Shown here piece by piece: positions 1 through 9,740 of a DNA stretch of 38,978 nt. Numbering within the stretch: the first letter of the stretch is position 1; each line of letters begins with the position of its first letter. Location of the stretch: positions 475,481-514,458 of the forward strand of contig BFEA01000312.1 of the NCBI GenBank assembly GCA_003427395.1. Direction: 5' to 3'. The translations under genes were made by a program, and so were the position numbers. Origin of the DNA: Chara braunii (taxonomy: Eukaryota > Streptophyta > Charophyceae > Charales > Characeae). The notes beneath the pieces were generated by a model. The model searched no databases. It worked only from the letters and a program-made list of their open reading frames with translations, and was not told where the DNA came from.

Positions 1-180
<180 letters not shown>

Positions 181-226
181 AATTACATAGAGTTGAATTG
201 TAAAGTGAATTGGAATAATTCAACAA

Positions 227-295
227 TTTGACTGGTTCTTTTTTGGCTTTTGATCTTTTTGGGGAAGAAGATCAAAAGCCAAATTTTCAGTCAAA
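227..295 (+). terminator. rbcL 3'-UTR stem-loop
   Basis: A perfect 16-bp inverted repeat (242-257 with 268-283) encloses a 10-nt loop. An outer pair, TTTGACTG at 227-234 with CAGTCAAA at 288-295, extends the fold. Plastid rbcL transcripts normally end in such a stem-loop, which protects the 3' end. The stem is intact although the gene before it is broken. Confidence 0.75.
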
Positions 296-404
296 TCATT
301 TTGATAGGAATGCATGATAAATATTCTCTTGTAAGTATAAATACACGTACTTGAATGAAACTACTTTAAATTGATTATAAAAAAATACAAAGAAGATGAT
401 TCAT

Positions 405-442
405 GGGCTATTAGCTCAGCTGGTAGAGCGCGCCCATGATAA
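405..442 (+). pseudogene. trnI-GAU: trnI-GAU 5' exon (plastid-derived)
   Basis: The segment starts GGGCTATTAGCTCAGC and ends with the anticodon arm around GAT at 438-440. This matches the 5' exon of plastid tRNA-Ile(GAU). The D-loop has one extra base (CAGCTGG instead of the usual CAGTGG). The sequence runs straight into the intron, and no 3' exon appears in the window, so it cannot make a tRNA. Confidence 0.88.
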
Positions 443-850
443 TTGCGACGTTGTGATTAGACTGTAGAGGCCTTCAACCACATAGGTAGTTCAATGTGTT
501 AATCCGCGCCTAACAAGATAAAATTTTCCGATATAACGGACCTTAGCACGACGTACTCTGTTTCTCAATACTAAAGTCAATACTCAGAGGTATAAGACAA
601 GAGGCGGTACAGGTGAAATCTTCTCTAGCATAGAAAAAACTTCACTCACTTCCCTGTGGGACAAGGGGCAGTCCANAGAAGTAAGTTCATTGAATTTAAC
701 TTCTCTCTTGTTGAGAATTCAAAGATTCCTTATCAATCCTTGAGTAACTATCTCTCACACACAAGCGGATATTCTGCTGCAGGGAAATCAATACAACATT
801 ATTTTACCCATGCACGCATTTCTACAGACTAAGAACTACGAGATCACCTA
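443..850 (+). other. trnI-GAU group II intron fragment
   Basis: The sequence after the exon keeps landmarks of the plastid trnI intron. These include the TTGCGACGTTGTG start, the CCACATAGGTAGTTCAATGTG block, a CTTAGCACGACGTACTC block, and GACTAAGAACTACGAGATCA near 823-846. Domains V and VI and the 3' exon are absent. The next sequence belongs to petG, so this is a mosaic breakpoint. One N lies at 676. Confidence 0.75.
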
Positions 851-864
851 GTCAGAATTTCTTA

Positions 865-951
865 TTATTCATAATTTCTTATTACAAATAATCCTGCTAA
901 TGTAATAGGAATTAATCCAAGTACTATACCAGATAGAAGAGGTTCAACCAT
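865..951 (-). pseudogene. petG: petG 5' fragment (plastid-derived)
   Basis: From the ATG at 951, on the minus strand, the frame reads [20 protein letters not shown] and then LFV. This is the first 23 of about 37 residues of PetG, a single-helix subunit of the plastid cytochrome b6f complex. After LFV the sequence diverges to IRNYE and a stop at 865-867. The normal C-terminal tail (TAYLQYRRGD-like) is lost. The breakpoint to the trnI intron fragment therefore lies near 882. Confidence 0.88.
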
Positions 952-978
952 AGTTGTTTTTGTATTTGAGGCAAAAGA

Positions 979-1082
979 TTTTGAATAATACAAATCCTAA
1001 CTCAATCCTATACTCTAGTCTCCGTAACCACCCAATTAGTCTCTAGAGTATAGGATTGAGTTAGGATTTGTATTATTCAAAA
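979..1082. repeat. Perfect 40-bp inverted repeat
   Basis: Positions 979-1018 and 1043-1082 are perfect reverse complements (40 bp) around a 24-nt spacer. The spacer includes a 22-23 nt copy of the rps7 sequence that recurs, with one mismatch, at 1090-1112. The structure sits between the petG and rps7 pieces and looks like a fold-back made during joining. Confidence 0.9.
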
Positions 1083-1374
1083 AAGAATCTCCGGAACCAC
1101 CCAATTAGTCTCATCCATTATACCAAAGAGTCGTCAAGAAACCTTAACTCTTCGGTGGATTCTTGAAGACGCATTGTGGAGACGACGTTTGACAGAAAAA
1201 AACATAAGTTTAGATCAATCTTTATCTGCTGAAATACAGGATGCTTCGAAAAAACAAAGATTTGCTAGAAAAAAAAGAGATGATCTTCATACCAAAATTT
1301 ATATGAAGCTAAGTTCAGCATTTAAAATGACTTCGACTTCTCAAGGTCCAATTTTATCCAACTCCCTGATTTAG
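1081..1374 (+). pseudogene. rps7: rps7 3' fragment (plastid-derived)
   Basis: The frame reads KRISGTTQLV, PKSRQETLTLRWIL, then LSAEIQDASK, ARKKRDDLH and KLSSAFKM. This follows the order of plastid ribosomal protein S7 of the small subunit (RRIGGSTYQVP, IKSTQGKALAIRWLL, LSSELVDAA, IRKKEETH, NRAFAHFR-like). About 85 C-terminal residues are present. The N-terminal half is missing. The C-terminus runs on for about 15 residues past the usual end to a TAG at 1372-1374. Similarity to typical land-plant S7 is only moderate, so the copy is either decayed or from a divergent plastid. The assignment rests on my reading of conserved blocks. Confidence 0.7.
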
Positions 1375-1808
1375 CAAAAAATTGGGCATCACTCCTTTTA
1401 GAAAAGGAGACTCTCCAGATTTTTACTAAATAAAAAAGTCAAAGAGACTGAACTTTGAGAAAACGAAATCTGACTAACTCCTTGGTTTTGTAGAAATTTC
1501 GGCAGCGCTTCCCGTAGAGAAAGTGGCTTACCAAGATTTATACAAGACAAAGTATAATAAAAAACCCCAGAAAATGCAGAAATTGACCTAAGTAAAAAAA
1601 CTTAGCTCAGAAAATGCAGGAATTGAAACTAACTCCTATGGGTCTAGCACGTGGCGAGCAACTAAAGCAACTACCTATCAAACTAAAACTCAAACCAAGT
1701 ATTAATCTCACTCAGCCACATGCAAGCCAAACCACAAAGGTAAGTACTCTCACCATCCCCAAGTCAACCTTGACAAACAATAGTTCGTAATCTTTCAATG
1801 ATGTATCC
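1375..1808. other. AT-rich stretch, no gene recognised
   Basis: I see no coding sequence that I recognise. It keeps the AT-rich character of the plastid pieces at first. A short repeated phrase (AAAATGCAGRAATTGA) occurs near 1572 and 1611. The composition drifts toward the hairpin-bearing sequence that follows. Plastid intergenic origin is possible but unproven. Confidence 0.4.
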
Positions 1809-2493
1809 CTTTATACCCAGCTTATATAGGGTATAAAGCTAGACCACCCAAACTTATGGAACATGTCTAGCTCGGCCATGGAGTATACACAAACACAGGG
1901 CACAACGACTTTTCTCTTCTTTGAGCATATGACTAGGCCACCCTAGTCGCCCTGAACTGTTTAATAGCTAGGTTGTATATCTCTCTCTGAACTTAATCTT
2001 CAAAGCGGGCGTAGGACTGAGCCATTCATTTTAGAAACAATGCTCAGTCGGCCCAAGTTACCCTTAGTTATACTCTTAATTATACTCTCTTCAAATTGTG
2101 ATAAGCTATAGTCAGACTACCTAAACTTATAGAATAGTCTGACTAACCTGTTCTTAAATAAGATAATAATAAAATATAGCCAAATTATAACCTTTGGGTT
2201 CCAGCATGTGCGAGGCATTGGGCCAGGCTACCTAAACTTATAGAATAGTCTGACTCCCTGCCTGGTTCGTTCCTCTCTGATCCAATCTGTGTGTGGCATG
2301 GAGTCCAAGCCACCCAAACTTATGGAATAGCCTGACTCTCTGCCAAAGTTACTCCCTCATAATAAAAGCAGGAAGAGGTTGAACAACCTAAACTTATCGC
2401 ATGGCTCAGACCTCCTCGTTCAGAACCAAAGAAACTGAGAAAGCCCAAGTAAACAAGGCAACCAAGCCACATAACCTTACAGAATGTGCTTGG
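1809..2493. repeat. Family of hairpins with conserved loop and changing stems
   Basis: At least nine short inverted repeats lie in 685 bp. Most loops carry a version of CCYAAACTTATRGAA, while the stems differ yet still pair. Stems are: 1809-1818/1829-1838; 1837-1844/1865-1872 (AGCTAGAC/GTCTAGCT); 1931-1937/1942-1948; 2015-2026/2039-2049; 2111-2119/2135-2143 (GTCAGACTA/TAGTCTGAC); 2224-2230/2246-2252; 2301-2316/2328-2338 (partial); 2375-2382/2406-2414 (one bulge); 2462-2472/2484-2493 (one bulge). The stem at 1931 has a loop of only 4 nt and may have lost the conserved loop. Loop match is best in the second, fifth, sixth, seventh and eighth copies. Confidence 0.8.
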
Positions 2494-2504
2494 CTCCTAA
2501 AAAG

Positions 2505-3400
2505 TCAGGTACGAATAGCACAGGTGATCCGTAAGGGGAAGTACTAGGCCGAATCCAACCCTTCTTTGTCAGCTCCTTAAGCTGTCGCCGAAGTTCATCT
2601 AACTCGGCGGGGGCCATCCTATAGATCCTTCCCTTTGGGGTCTTACTCCCTGGAATGATTTCTATAGCGTGGACGACTTCCCTTTCAACAACTCCTGTGG
2701 GCTCTTCAAACAGATAAGGGAACTTAGCGACGACGCGTTCTATCTCTGGGGGTGTTTTAACGGCCTCCCCCTTCTCAGAGACATAAACAAGATACATACC
2801 CTCTTCTTCGTTTTGCTTGTAATAGTTATAGAACGCAGATGCGCACAAGCAGCCATAGGTATCTATAATACTACTGGCTTTGAACTTGGTCAATCTGTCA
2901 GTTCGGCCATCGAGCAACTTGTGTTTGAGCACCTTCTTATCCCAGTCAAACTGGGGCTTAGCAACTTCGAGGTAGTACCTGCCTAGTAACATATCGAATG
3001 GCAAGTCGTCGCTAACCAAGAACGAGATCTTATGGTTAAGCTCACCTCCTCCATAGGAGAAGGTACAGACTACGTCCTTGATGTAGTCTGTTACAATCAT
3101 GCGCTCCTTGTTGGCCAAAGTAGATGCTACAGGTTTACTAAGGTGTCGTACCCAGTCCTGTAGGTGCAGCCTTTCCAAACAGTCGCGACTTATGTAATTC
3201 CGCGTGGATCCGTTGTCTATGAAGGCTCCACATTTGCGGCCTCCTACATCCACTTCCACCACGAAATATTTCCCTCTAGGACCTTTCCTTAGTGCCACCC
3301 AAGACTCACGAGGGTCCTTGTTTGACCACTCACTCTCCAAGTCCTCTAAGGCTTCAGACACATCTAACGTATAGAGCATAATTTGGTTTAGTTGTGTCTG
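2505..3400 (-). pseudogene. Element A protease and RT N-terminus
   Basis: One open frame (first Met at 3379) encodes a retropepsin-like protease followed by the linker to RT. The protease core reads VVEVDVGGRKCGAFIDNGST, then later LPFDMLLGRYYLEVA, the ILGxxWL-like flap-side strand of gypsy proteases. The catalytic triad is DNG rather than DSG or DTG. The RT part begins at PAELDELRRQLKELTKKGWI and the motif STSPYGSPVLFVP, then leaves the family sequence (DFLGAKHIL, stop). So the frame is intact through protease and breaks off before any RT catalytic residue. In life this region would process Gag-Pol and start cDNA synthesis. Confidence 0.85.
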
Positions 3401-3534
3401 CGGGGTGACTAAGGGGTCATTAGCCTTGGCCTCGTCATGAAGTAGGGAGGTATCAATCCTACTTCATCTTGAGTAGAAGCAGCTACTACTTCCACTGGCC
3501 TCACGTGTTTCCCGAGCTAGAAGCCTGGGAATAA

Positions 3535-5354
3535 GTTGCCCCCATCTTTGGAGCAACCTTTTGCGTAACCTTAGCGTTCTGGCACTTGTACTGCGTGTGT
3601 CCGTATTCCCCGTAGTTGATACAAGCGCCACGCATTCGGCGGTCACGCCACACGTCTTGATCAAGACCTGCCTTAATCTAGTCAGCCTGCTTGGTTTGAT
3701 TGGAGGCGGCCTTCCCTTGACCCCTAGGCTGGCCCTTCCCTCGGCCTGCCGCCTTAGTCTTAACTACCGCGGCGAGGGTGCTACCCTCAGCTACCTCCTA
3801 GTCGTCATACTTTGAGTAGTCCATCAGGTCAGAGAGCTCATCGATCTCAGTTTGAGTCCCATCAGACTCAACCATCATCAACTTTGCCCCCTTCTTCTTC
3901 CACTCCTGAGGACTCTTCTTCTTCTTTGAGTCATTCCCTGAGGTGGGTTGAGCATTGCCTAGCGTGGCCTCTAAGTCTAAGGCTTTCCTAGACAATGTCT
4001 CAAACGAGTGGTACTCAGTGCGTGCCTCGCTGGCTAGTAAGTTCCTTATGTTCCCTGGGAGACATCTGACAAACGTAGTCAATAGGAACTGATCACTGTA
4101 GTTGCTGCCTGGAACGAGGATCAGGCTCTCGACGGTAGTCGTAAGCTCTCTAACTGACCTGAACTTGCGTTGGTCCAATTTGTTAATGGCATCAGTGGCC
4201 CTTTGCGCCTCCTGTGGATTATGCCATCAAGCTTCTACCATTTCCATGAACTGGTCTAGAGTCAAAGACTTAGCCCAATCCGCCATGCGTCGCCCGTACC
4301 CGGCCTTTACACTCCATCTAGCCACTTGGCTGCCTTACCCTCAAGGTAGGATGCAGCAGTTACCACTTCGTCCTCAGGCAAGGTCCTCTTTGCCTTCACC
4401 CAAACCGGGACCGTTCTCAACCATGTGTTGAGTTCCTCGTCCTTTCTCTCGCCTGATAAGGCAAGAGGCGGTTTCATTGGGGTCTTAGGATACCATTGAC
4501 CTTGCGTCTGTCCAGGTTGCTGAACAGGTTGTTGCGGTGATGTAGCTATCACCGCTGGACCCGAAGAAGAAGATGCAACAGTCTGTGCGGCTGCTGCAGA
4601 CGTACCACTTGGTTGTGAACCAGCTTGAACTGGAAAAGGGCCTGACATCGCCGATAACGGCAATGGCGATTGTGCTGGTGGCATAAATCCTGGCCTTGTT
4701 AGGATGTCCAGGATCTGGTCCAAAGTGCTCTGCGTGAAGTCCAACCTGCTGTCCACATGCGCATGCAGTGACAGCATGTTGTTCCTCAACACTTTCATGG
4801 GCTCATTCATTCCTGAGTCATCTATGCCCTCCAAGTCAGCCTTGTCAGACTCTAACGTTTCAAGCCTGGCTGTTCTTTATCTCTTTTTCTCTATCGGTGG
4901 CCTCTTTCAGATCCTTCTCTAACTGTGCACGGATCCTTTCGACCTGTTGGAGCTCTCTTATCTCCCTTTCACGAGGAGTCAATGGGCTGTACTGCGAGCC
5001 CGCCATTTGACTTGTAGATTGCCTAGAACCTGATAAACTGGAAGTGCCCGTGGACCCTGTTGGCATTCCAAACTGGGGTAACTGGGGTCCAGATGAGAAC
5101 GCAACAGAAGTTGCAGCGGAGGATGCTGCTGAAGAAGTCATGGCTGCTGCCCTGGCTGCTGCTGCAGCCTGTTCCCTAGCTACAAGGTTTGCTGCTTCTC
5201 TCGATGCTGCGAAAGCACGGGCTCTGCGTTCGGCACGAAGCCGTCTTTCTTCTCCCTCGTCTAGGGTCCTGAACACGTACGGGATCCTACTTGATCTTGC
5301 ACGTGTTAATCTACCATCGTCAACTCTCTCCTCATCGACGTCTGATCCGCTCAT
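3535..5354 (-). pseudogene. Element A gag (capsid and nucleocapsid)
   Basis: Gag starts at Met 5354 (MSGSDVDEERVDDGRLTRAR) with a charged, alanine-rich N-terminal part. It continues in other frames as DSRLDFTQSTLDQILDI, a Pro/Gln/Ser-rich linker, the capsid-like block (LSGERKDEELNTWLRTVP, AASYLEGKAAKWLDGV) and RELTTTVESLILVPGS. The zinc knuckle at 3582-3623 reads CINYGEYGHTQYKC, so the second cysteine of CX2CX4HX4C has become tyrosine. At least three frame changes separate the blocks (about 4840, 4300-4180 and 3800). The layout matches gag of elements C and D. It is a dead copy of the structural protein that would package the RNA. Confidence 0.85.
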
Positions 5355-6634
5355 GAGTTAGGCAGACTTTATCTGCACTAGAATTCCCTAATGGAATCCT
5401 ACCGCAGCATGTGTCTGACCGACACCTAATTTTCTAGAAATGGTTGTGTCCGGCAAGTCCCCTAGTGTACCGATCAAGTGGCATGTCTACAACATTCACA
5501 CAGATTGTCTACATAGTCTAAATGCACTTCGACTTGTTCACTTACAGCAGCATTAGTTAGAACTGGCTATGGTAGCATACAACAGTCCTACACTAATCTG
5601 TCTGTGAGGTGTTAGCAGTCTGTCCACCAACTAATCAAAGGTACAAAAAGACAATGTAGCAGATGTATGATTGATGGGTATAGTTGTGTACACAGTTGAG
5701 CTCCAATTGGAACCTACCCTCCCCTCAATCCAACATACCGAACAACATCTTTGAGCAAGCAGTGTCTTCGTGTGTGTATCGGCCCACCTCTGTGCCCAAG
5801 TTGTCACCGAGCAAGCCAGCCCAACCACTCTTATTTACCCTCGTACGGCGAGCCTTCCTGTCCATGTGATCTGGCTGATCAGGAGGTATTTATAGAGCTC
5901 CCCCATCTCTTCAGGAATTTTTTAACGTCGCAGTCAGGACGACGGTCACAGCGAGATTCACAATGAACTCTCAACCAGAAATGTTTATAGACAGTCTGGT
6001 AAGCGTCTGTCATGGGCTGGCACACCCGGAGGAACTTCTATTAGCGCAGCAAGTGCCAAACAGGACAGCAGCCATCGCATGCGTGCACTACTCCCTATGA
6101 GTTGGCATGGTGACCGTGACCCAAGTGCTTCGACCAGGGCCCTTCAGAGGCACCGCCCTTTCTCCTTCCAGATGCTTCCAGGAAGATTGTCGTCTCTCAA
6201 GGTAGCGTGCTCACGACACCTCACCAGAAGAGAGGACTCTCAAGTTGGACTCACTTCCTCACGGTAAGAAGAGATTCAGAGAGTAGATAAGGTAAGGGAT
6301 CAACATACCTGGAGATAGCTGCCCCCAACCACACATTTTCTCACCAATTGAGCTGATGTTGCATTTGATGACCGGTCATGACCTTGGTACCACCCACAAC
6401 GCAATGCAGTGCCACCTTAGTCCAATGCCACATCAGCATGCTCTCATCATCAATCAAACATTCCGTTGTATCCCACGACATACACTGCCGTAATAGCCTT
6501 CCGGTGCACCCCTCTCTACCCAGGGCGTGCACCTATAGTAGCCTGACGTCACAAGTACCCATTGCGAGGAAGCATCATCAACGCACCAAGTCTGTATAAT
6601 GCCAGCGTGCCAAAGGTAAGTGGCGATCAAACCA
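5355..6634 (-). other. Element A 5' leader
   Basis: This 1280-nt untranslated leader separates the gag start from the primer-binding site. No conserved ORF is visible. Blocks such as GGCTGATCAGGAGG, TTTAACGTCGCAGTCAGGAC and AACCAGAAATGTTTATAGAC (plus-strand reading) recur in the leaders of D and C, so the leader is a shared family trait. It may hold packaging or translation-control signals, but nothing here identifies one. Confidence 0.7.
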
Positions 6635-6646
6635 GCTCCCATACCA
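6635..6646 (-). promoter_or_regulatory. Element A primer-binding site (decayed)
   Basis: The minus strand reads TGGTATGGGAGC three bases from the LTR end. The family form in C and D is TGGTATCAGAGC, complementary to the 3' end of initiator tRNA-Met. Two central bases differ here, which would weaken priming of reverse transcription. Confidence 0.75.
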
Positions 6647-6649
6647 AAT

Positions 6650-7717
6650 TGCAAGGAACATGAGTATGGATGAAGCACAGAAATCCAGAATGCAATATCA
6701 CACTGAAGTCCCAAGTATTCAAAGCCAAAGCAGATAGTACAATGGAACCGAGTAACCATCCAATTGAGAATGATACAGAAGAATCGTGAGTCAATGTCCA
6801 TGCCCAACAGGGCAACACCAACAGCATAACCCAAATGTATCTCTCTCTTGTGAATGGCGCCAGGCGCCCTATCTACTCTACAGCCTATCCTACAACTACA
6901 GCAATGAACACAACCAGACAACTTGACTACCAGCGAGTGATGATGTCAACACCAATGCCGTATTCCACCATCACCAGGTACGTGTCCTCTTCCCCACACT
7001 CTCCCTTGTACCCACACAGCGCCCTTCACCTCCGAAGACCACCTTCGCCCTTCACCTCTCTTACACCCTCATGCGGCCCGGCTATGGCCGCCAGTGCCTT
7101 GCATGCAGGCAGCGCCCTACCGCCTAGCTCTGGCCTGCTTGCTCTTAGCGCAGCGCTGCATTGCACAGCGCAGCACACATGCATCCACACAGCACACATG
7201 CATCCGCGCAGCGTGCCCGCAAGTGCTAGCATTGGCCAAGATCCCTGCTCCCTCGCCCTAGTTGCCTATATGCCAATGAAGCGTGTGGGCGGCCTCCCTT
7301 CAGCCTGTGACCGGGACCCAGAGGCTGAAGCCAACTCGATACAGTTGGGCCCCGGGCAATGCAGTTGCGCCTCTTTCATCAAGGCCTGTGGCCAGATTCA
7401 GATAGTGGGCCGATATCCCTTTGGCATTTTCGGCCTCTCTGCCCAGCATGCATTGTCGGCCTCACGTTCGGGTGCCCAGGGCCTAACTAACTCAGAGGCC
7501 CTGGGCATTTCAGCATTTGCTGAAATCCGAGACTTGGTGCACACCAACCAACTGGCGTGCTGCAATTGTATGAACCCCACTTTGTGAAATGTTGGCACAG
7601 AGGGCTCTTGTTGATTTGTTGGCCCGCCTTCACTTAGGGCGGGCACGAGGCTTGCTGGGGCCTTAGCCCAGAACATGTACATCATGGCAAGGCCCCTACT
7701 TGAGGGCTCAATCCTCA
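6650..7717 (-). repeat. Element A 5' LTR (1068 bp)
   Basis: On the minus strand the LTR runs from TGAGGATTGAGCCC at 7717 to TTCCTTGCA at 6650, with TG...CA ends and the primer-binding site three bases further on. It carries the hairpin block GCCCGCC-TTCACTTAG-GGCGGGC (7622-7644) shared with the LTRs of B, C and D. A long open frame on the plus strand inside it (6835-7587) has no protein-like motif and is chance. Confidence 0.82.
7622..7644. repeat. TTCACTTAG hairpin in LTR A
   Basis: A perfect 7-bp stem GCCCGCC/GGCGGGC flanks the 9-nt loop TTCACTTAG. The same loop recurs at 12314, 16841, 30676, 38706 and 38731 in LTR sequence, and at 23079 and 23152 outside any recognised LTR. Confidence 0.85.
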
Positions 7718-8269
7718 CAGTTACTTGGAAATTCGAAATATTCTTTTTCCGAAATTTCGTTGTTCTGAAAACGGTACGGGAAATCCCTCCTGCAGGTATT
7801 ATTTTCCAAACTGCGAATACTCTCATCTGAGTAAGTCCGAATATTTGATTTCTTTTCGGAATTTTTTTTTTTTCTCGCAGTTCTAGGATTCTGTTAGTCA
7901 GTTCTATAATCATTTGCAGTCTGAAGTTCGAAAGTTTTCTCATTGATAGTTTCGCACTTCAAGGGAGGTTGGGAGACCTACTGAACTTGCAAAGGTCGGG
8001 ATTTTTATTTTTCTCGAAAATTTCTTTTGCAAAGTTCAAACTTTTCTTTTTTGATTAGTGGCTCCTTATCTGGGCGTTGTCTGGGCGATTATCCTACCCA
8101 CCCCTCCCTCCCTATGTTATTCCCACCTCTCGCCCTACCTTCTCTACCTGTCTCCGGGTACCCCCTGCGGCGGCATTGGTGAGTTGCCACGTTAGCAGGC
8201 CACGTCAGCCGACAGCAGTCCCTCGTCAGCAGCAGGGAATACCACGCCATCAGGCCCCCGGCCTGGTCT
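7718..8269 (+). other. Probable leader of element E, unassigned
   Basis: This 552-bp AT-rich stretch lies between the end of LTR A and the gag frame of E. It contains a run of 12-13 T near 7863 and no recognisable gene. A phrase TGGCTCCTTATCTGGGCG near 8060 could be a decayed primer-binding region, but I cannot match it to a tRNA. The exact left boundary of E is unknown. Confidence 0.4.
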
Positions 8270-9740
8270 ATGTTGTTGCGTTCACAAACAGCCGTCATGG
8301 CCCAGAGGTTCGAAGAAGCAGACGAGGCCTATCACGCCCGGATGCTGGCCTGGAGTACCGAAACAAAGAGACGGGCGGATGACGCAGCAACAGCAGCAAA
8401 GAAGGAGGCAGAGGATGCCGAGCAGGCACGTCTGCTGGCACTTGAACAACAGCGCCAGCACGACGAGGCAGCAGCAAAGGCTGCTGATGAAGAACGAGTT
8501 CAACGGCGGGAGAAGATATTTAGCGGAGAGCAGACTTTGCTCACAATGGCAGCGCAATGGCGGACCGAGGCCGAGAATGGCAAGATGGAGGATAGCGAAA
8601 ATAAGATCGCTCTACTCCTCTCCCATCTCACAGACCTCCTGGCGACAGGCATTACACAGCAGGAGGACATCCACAGCCTCGACGACTCACTAGCTCAAGT
8701 CCACGGCCGCCTCCGGCAGCTGGAGCAATGACCTGTCACCGCCCCTGATGCAAGCTCTTCCAACACCGATCGCCTCGAAACATTGGAGATGGACGTCGGC
8801 TCCCTCAAGGACGGCGTGCAGTTACAGCAGACCACAACTGCGCGAGACAGCTCCAAAGTTCGACGGGCAGGAGATCTTCTGCGACTCGACGAAGACAGAT
8901 CCAATTTCAGGGTTTCGCAAGTTCGAGCTTATGCTGCAGCTACACTACGTCAAAGAACACATGCACCACGCATACTTATACTCTCGGTTGGGGGGCGCGT
9001 GCCAGGCATGGTTGGACAACCTCTTGTCCAAGTGCGGAGTGGTAGCTGCCGACTTGCACACCAAGATCAGTTGGGATGATCTGAAGGCGGCGTGGCACAA
9101 ACAGTTCCAAGTAGAGCCGCCGGAGATCAAGGCAATGGACAAGCTCATGGTCTTCGAACAAGGCAGGTTGTCGAGTGTCGACTCGATTGCCGAGTACCAA
9201 CGCTTGACATTAGTCCCAGACATCCAAATGGGCTTCAAAGCCATCGGGCACTATTTCATCTCAAGGTTGTGTCCGACATTAAGCAATGCCCTGACTCACG
9301 TTGAGGACACCTTGACGACAACGGCGGAACTCTTTGACAATGCCGCGCAGATCATCATTACGAACAAGGAGGCTAAGAACCTGCGTTCGTCTGCGCCAGG
9401 CCCGAGCAAAGACCAGCATCGGCCAAGAGTGGCCGTGATCGCGGCGACAACGCCATTTGACCAAACTAGCGAGGCCGTGTCTGCCAATGAAGGGGACAGA
9501 CTCGCAGCCACCCGGGAAGGTAGCCGCCCCGACAAAGGCCGAGGACGCGGCAAGACGAAGACACACACCGCATCTAGCCCCGGGCCCGGCGCAGCAGCTC
9601 CAGCCCTATGGTCCCAATACGACATCTCCGAGCAAGCATTCAAAGACCGCACAAGATTCCACTATTGCCTATGGTGCAACAACGATCTCCATGAGACACT
9701 GGCCTGCCCATTGAAAGGCAAGGGCAAACACGGAAACTGA
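8270..9740 (+). pseudogene. Element E gag
   Basis: The N-terminal frame (8270-8731) is a charged, alanine-rich coiled coil (TKRRADDAATAAKKEAEDAE). It meets a TGA at 8729 and continues in the same frame as LETLEMDVGSLKDGVQLQQ. Near 8850 the reading shifts to the frame that holds the capsid domain (8855-9740): APKFDGQEIF, ISGFRKFELMLQLHYV, AWLDNLLSKCG and DDLKAAWHKQFQ. A zinc knuckle closes it, CLWCNNDLHETLAC at 9666-9707, an intact CX2CX4HX4C. Length and order fit a plant gypsy Gag of roughly 480 residues. The stop and the frameshift make it non-functional. Confidence 0.85.

Larger units (their letters stand above)
2505..7717 (-). mobile_element. Element A: truncated Ty3/gypsy LTR retrotransposon
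   Basis: Read on the minus strand, the order is 5' LTR (7717-6650), primer-binding site (6646-6635), long leader, gag, protease and the start of reverse transcriptase. It stops abruptly after the RT motif VLFVP near 2505. The rest of RT, RNase H, integrase and the 3' LTR are missing. Gag is broken by several frameshifts. It belongs to the same family as elements B, C and D, as shown by shared protein motifs and LTR sequence. The break at about 2505 abuts the hairpin-bearing sequence to its left. Confidence 0.88.

Noticed and set aside
405-442. Functional tRNA-Ile
   Set aside because: Only the 5' exon and part of the intron are present. The 3' exon is missing and the intron is cut.
6835-7587. 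250-codon open frame on the plus strand
   Set aside because: It lies entirely inside LTR A, on the strand opposite to the element, with no protein-like motif. The low stop density follows from GC-rich LTR sequence.
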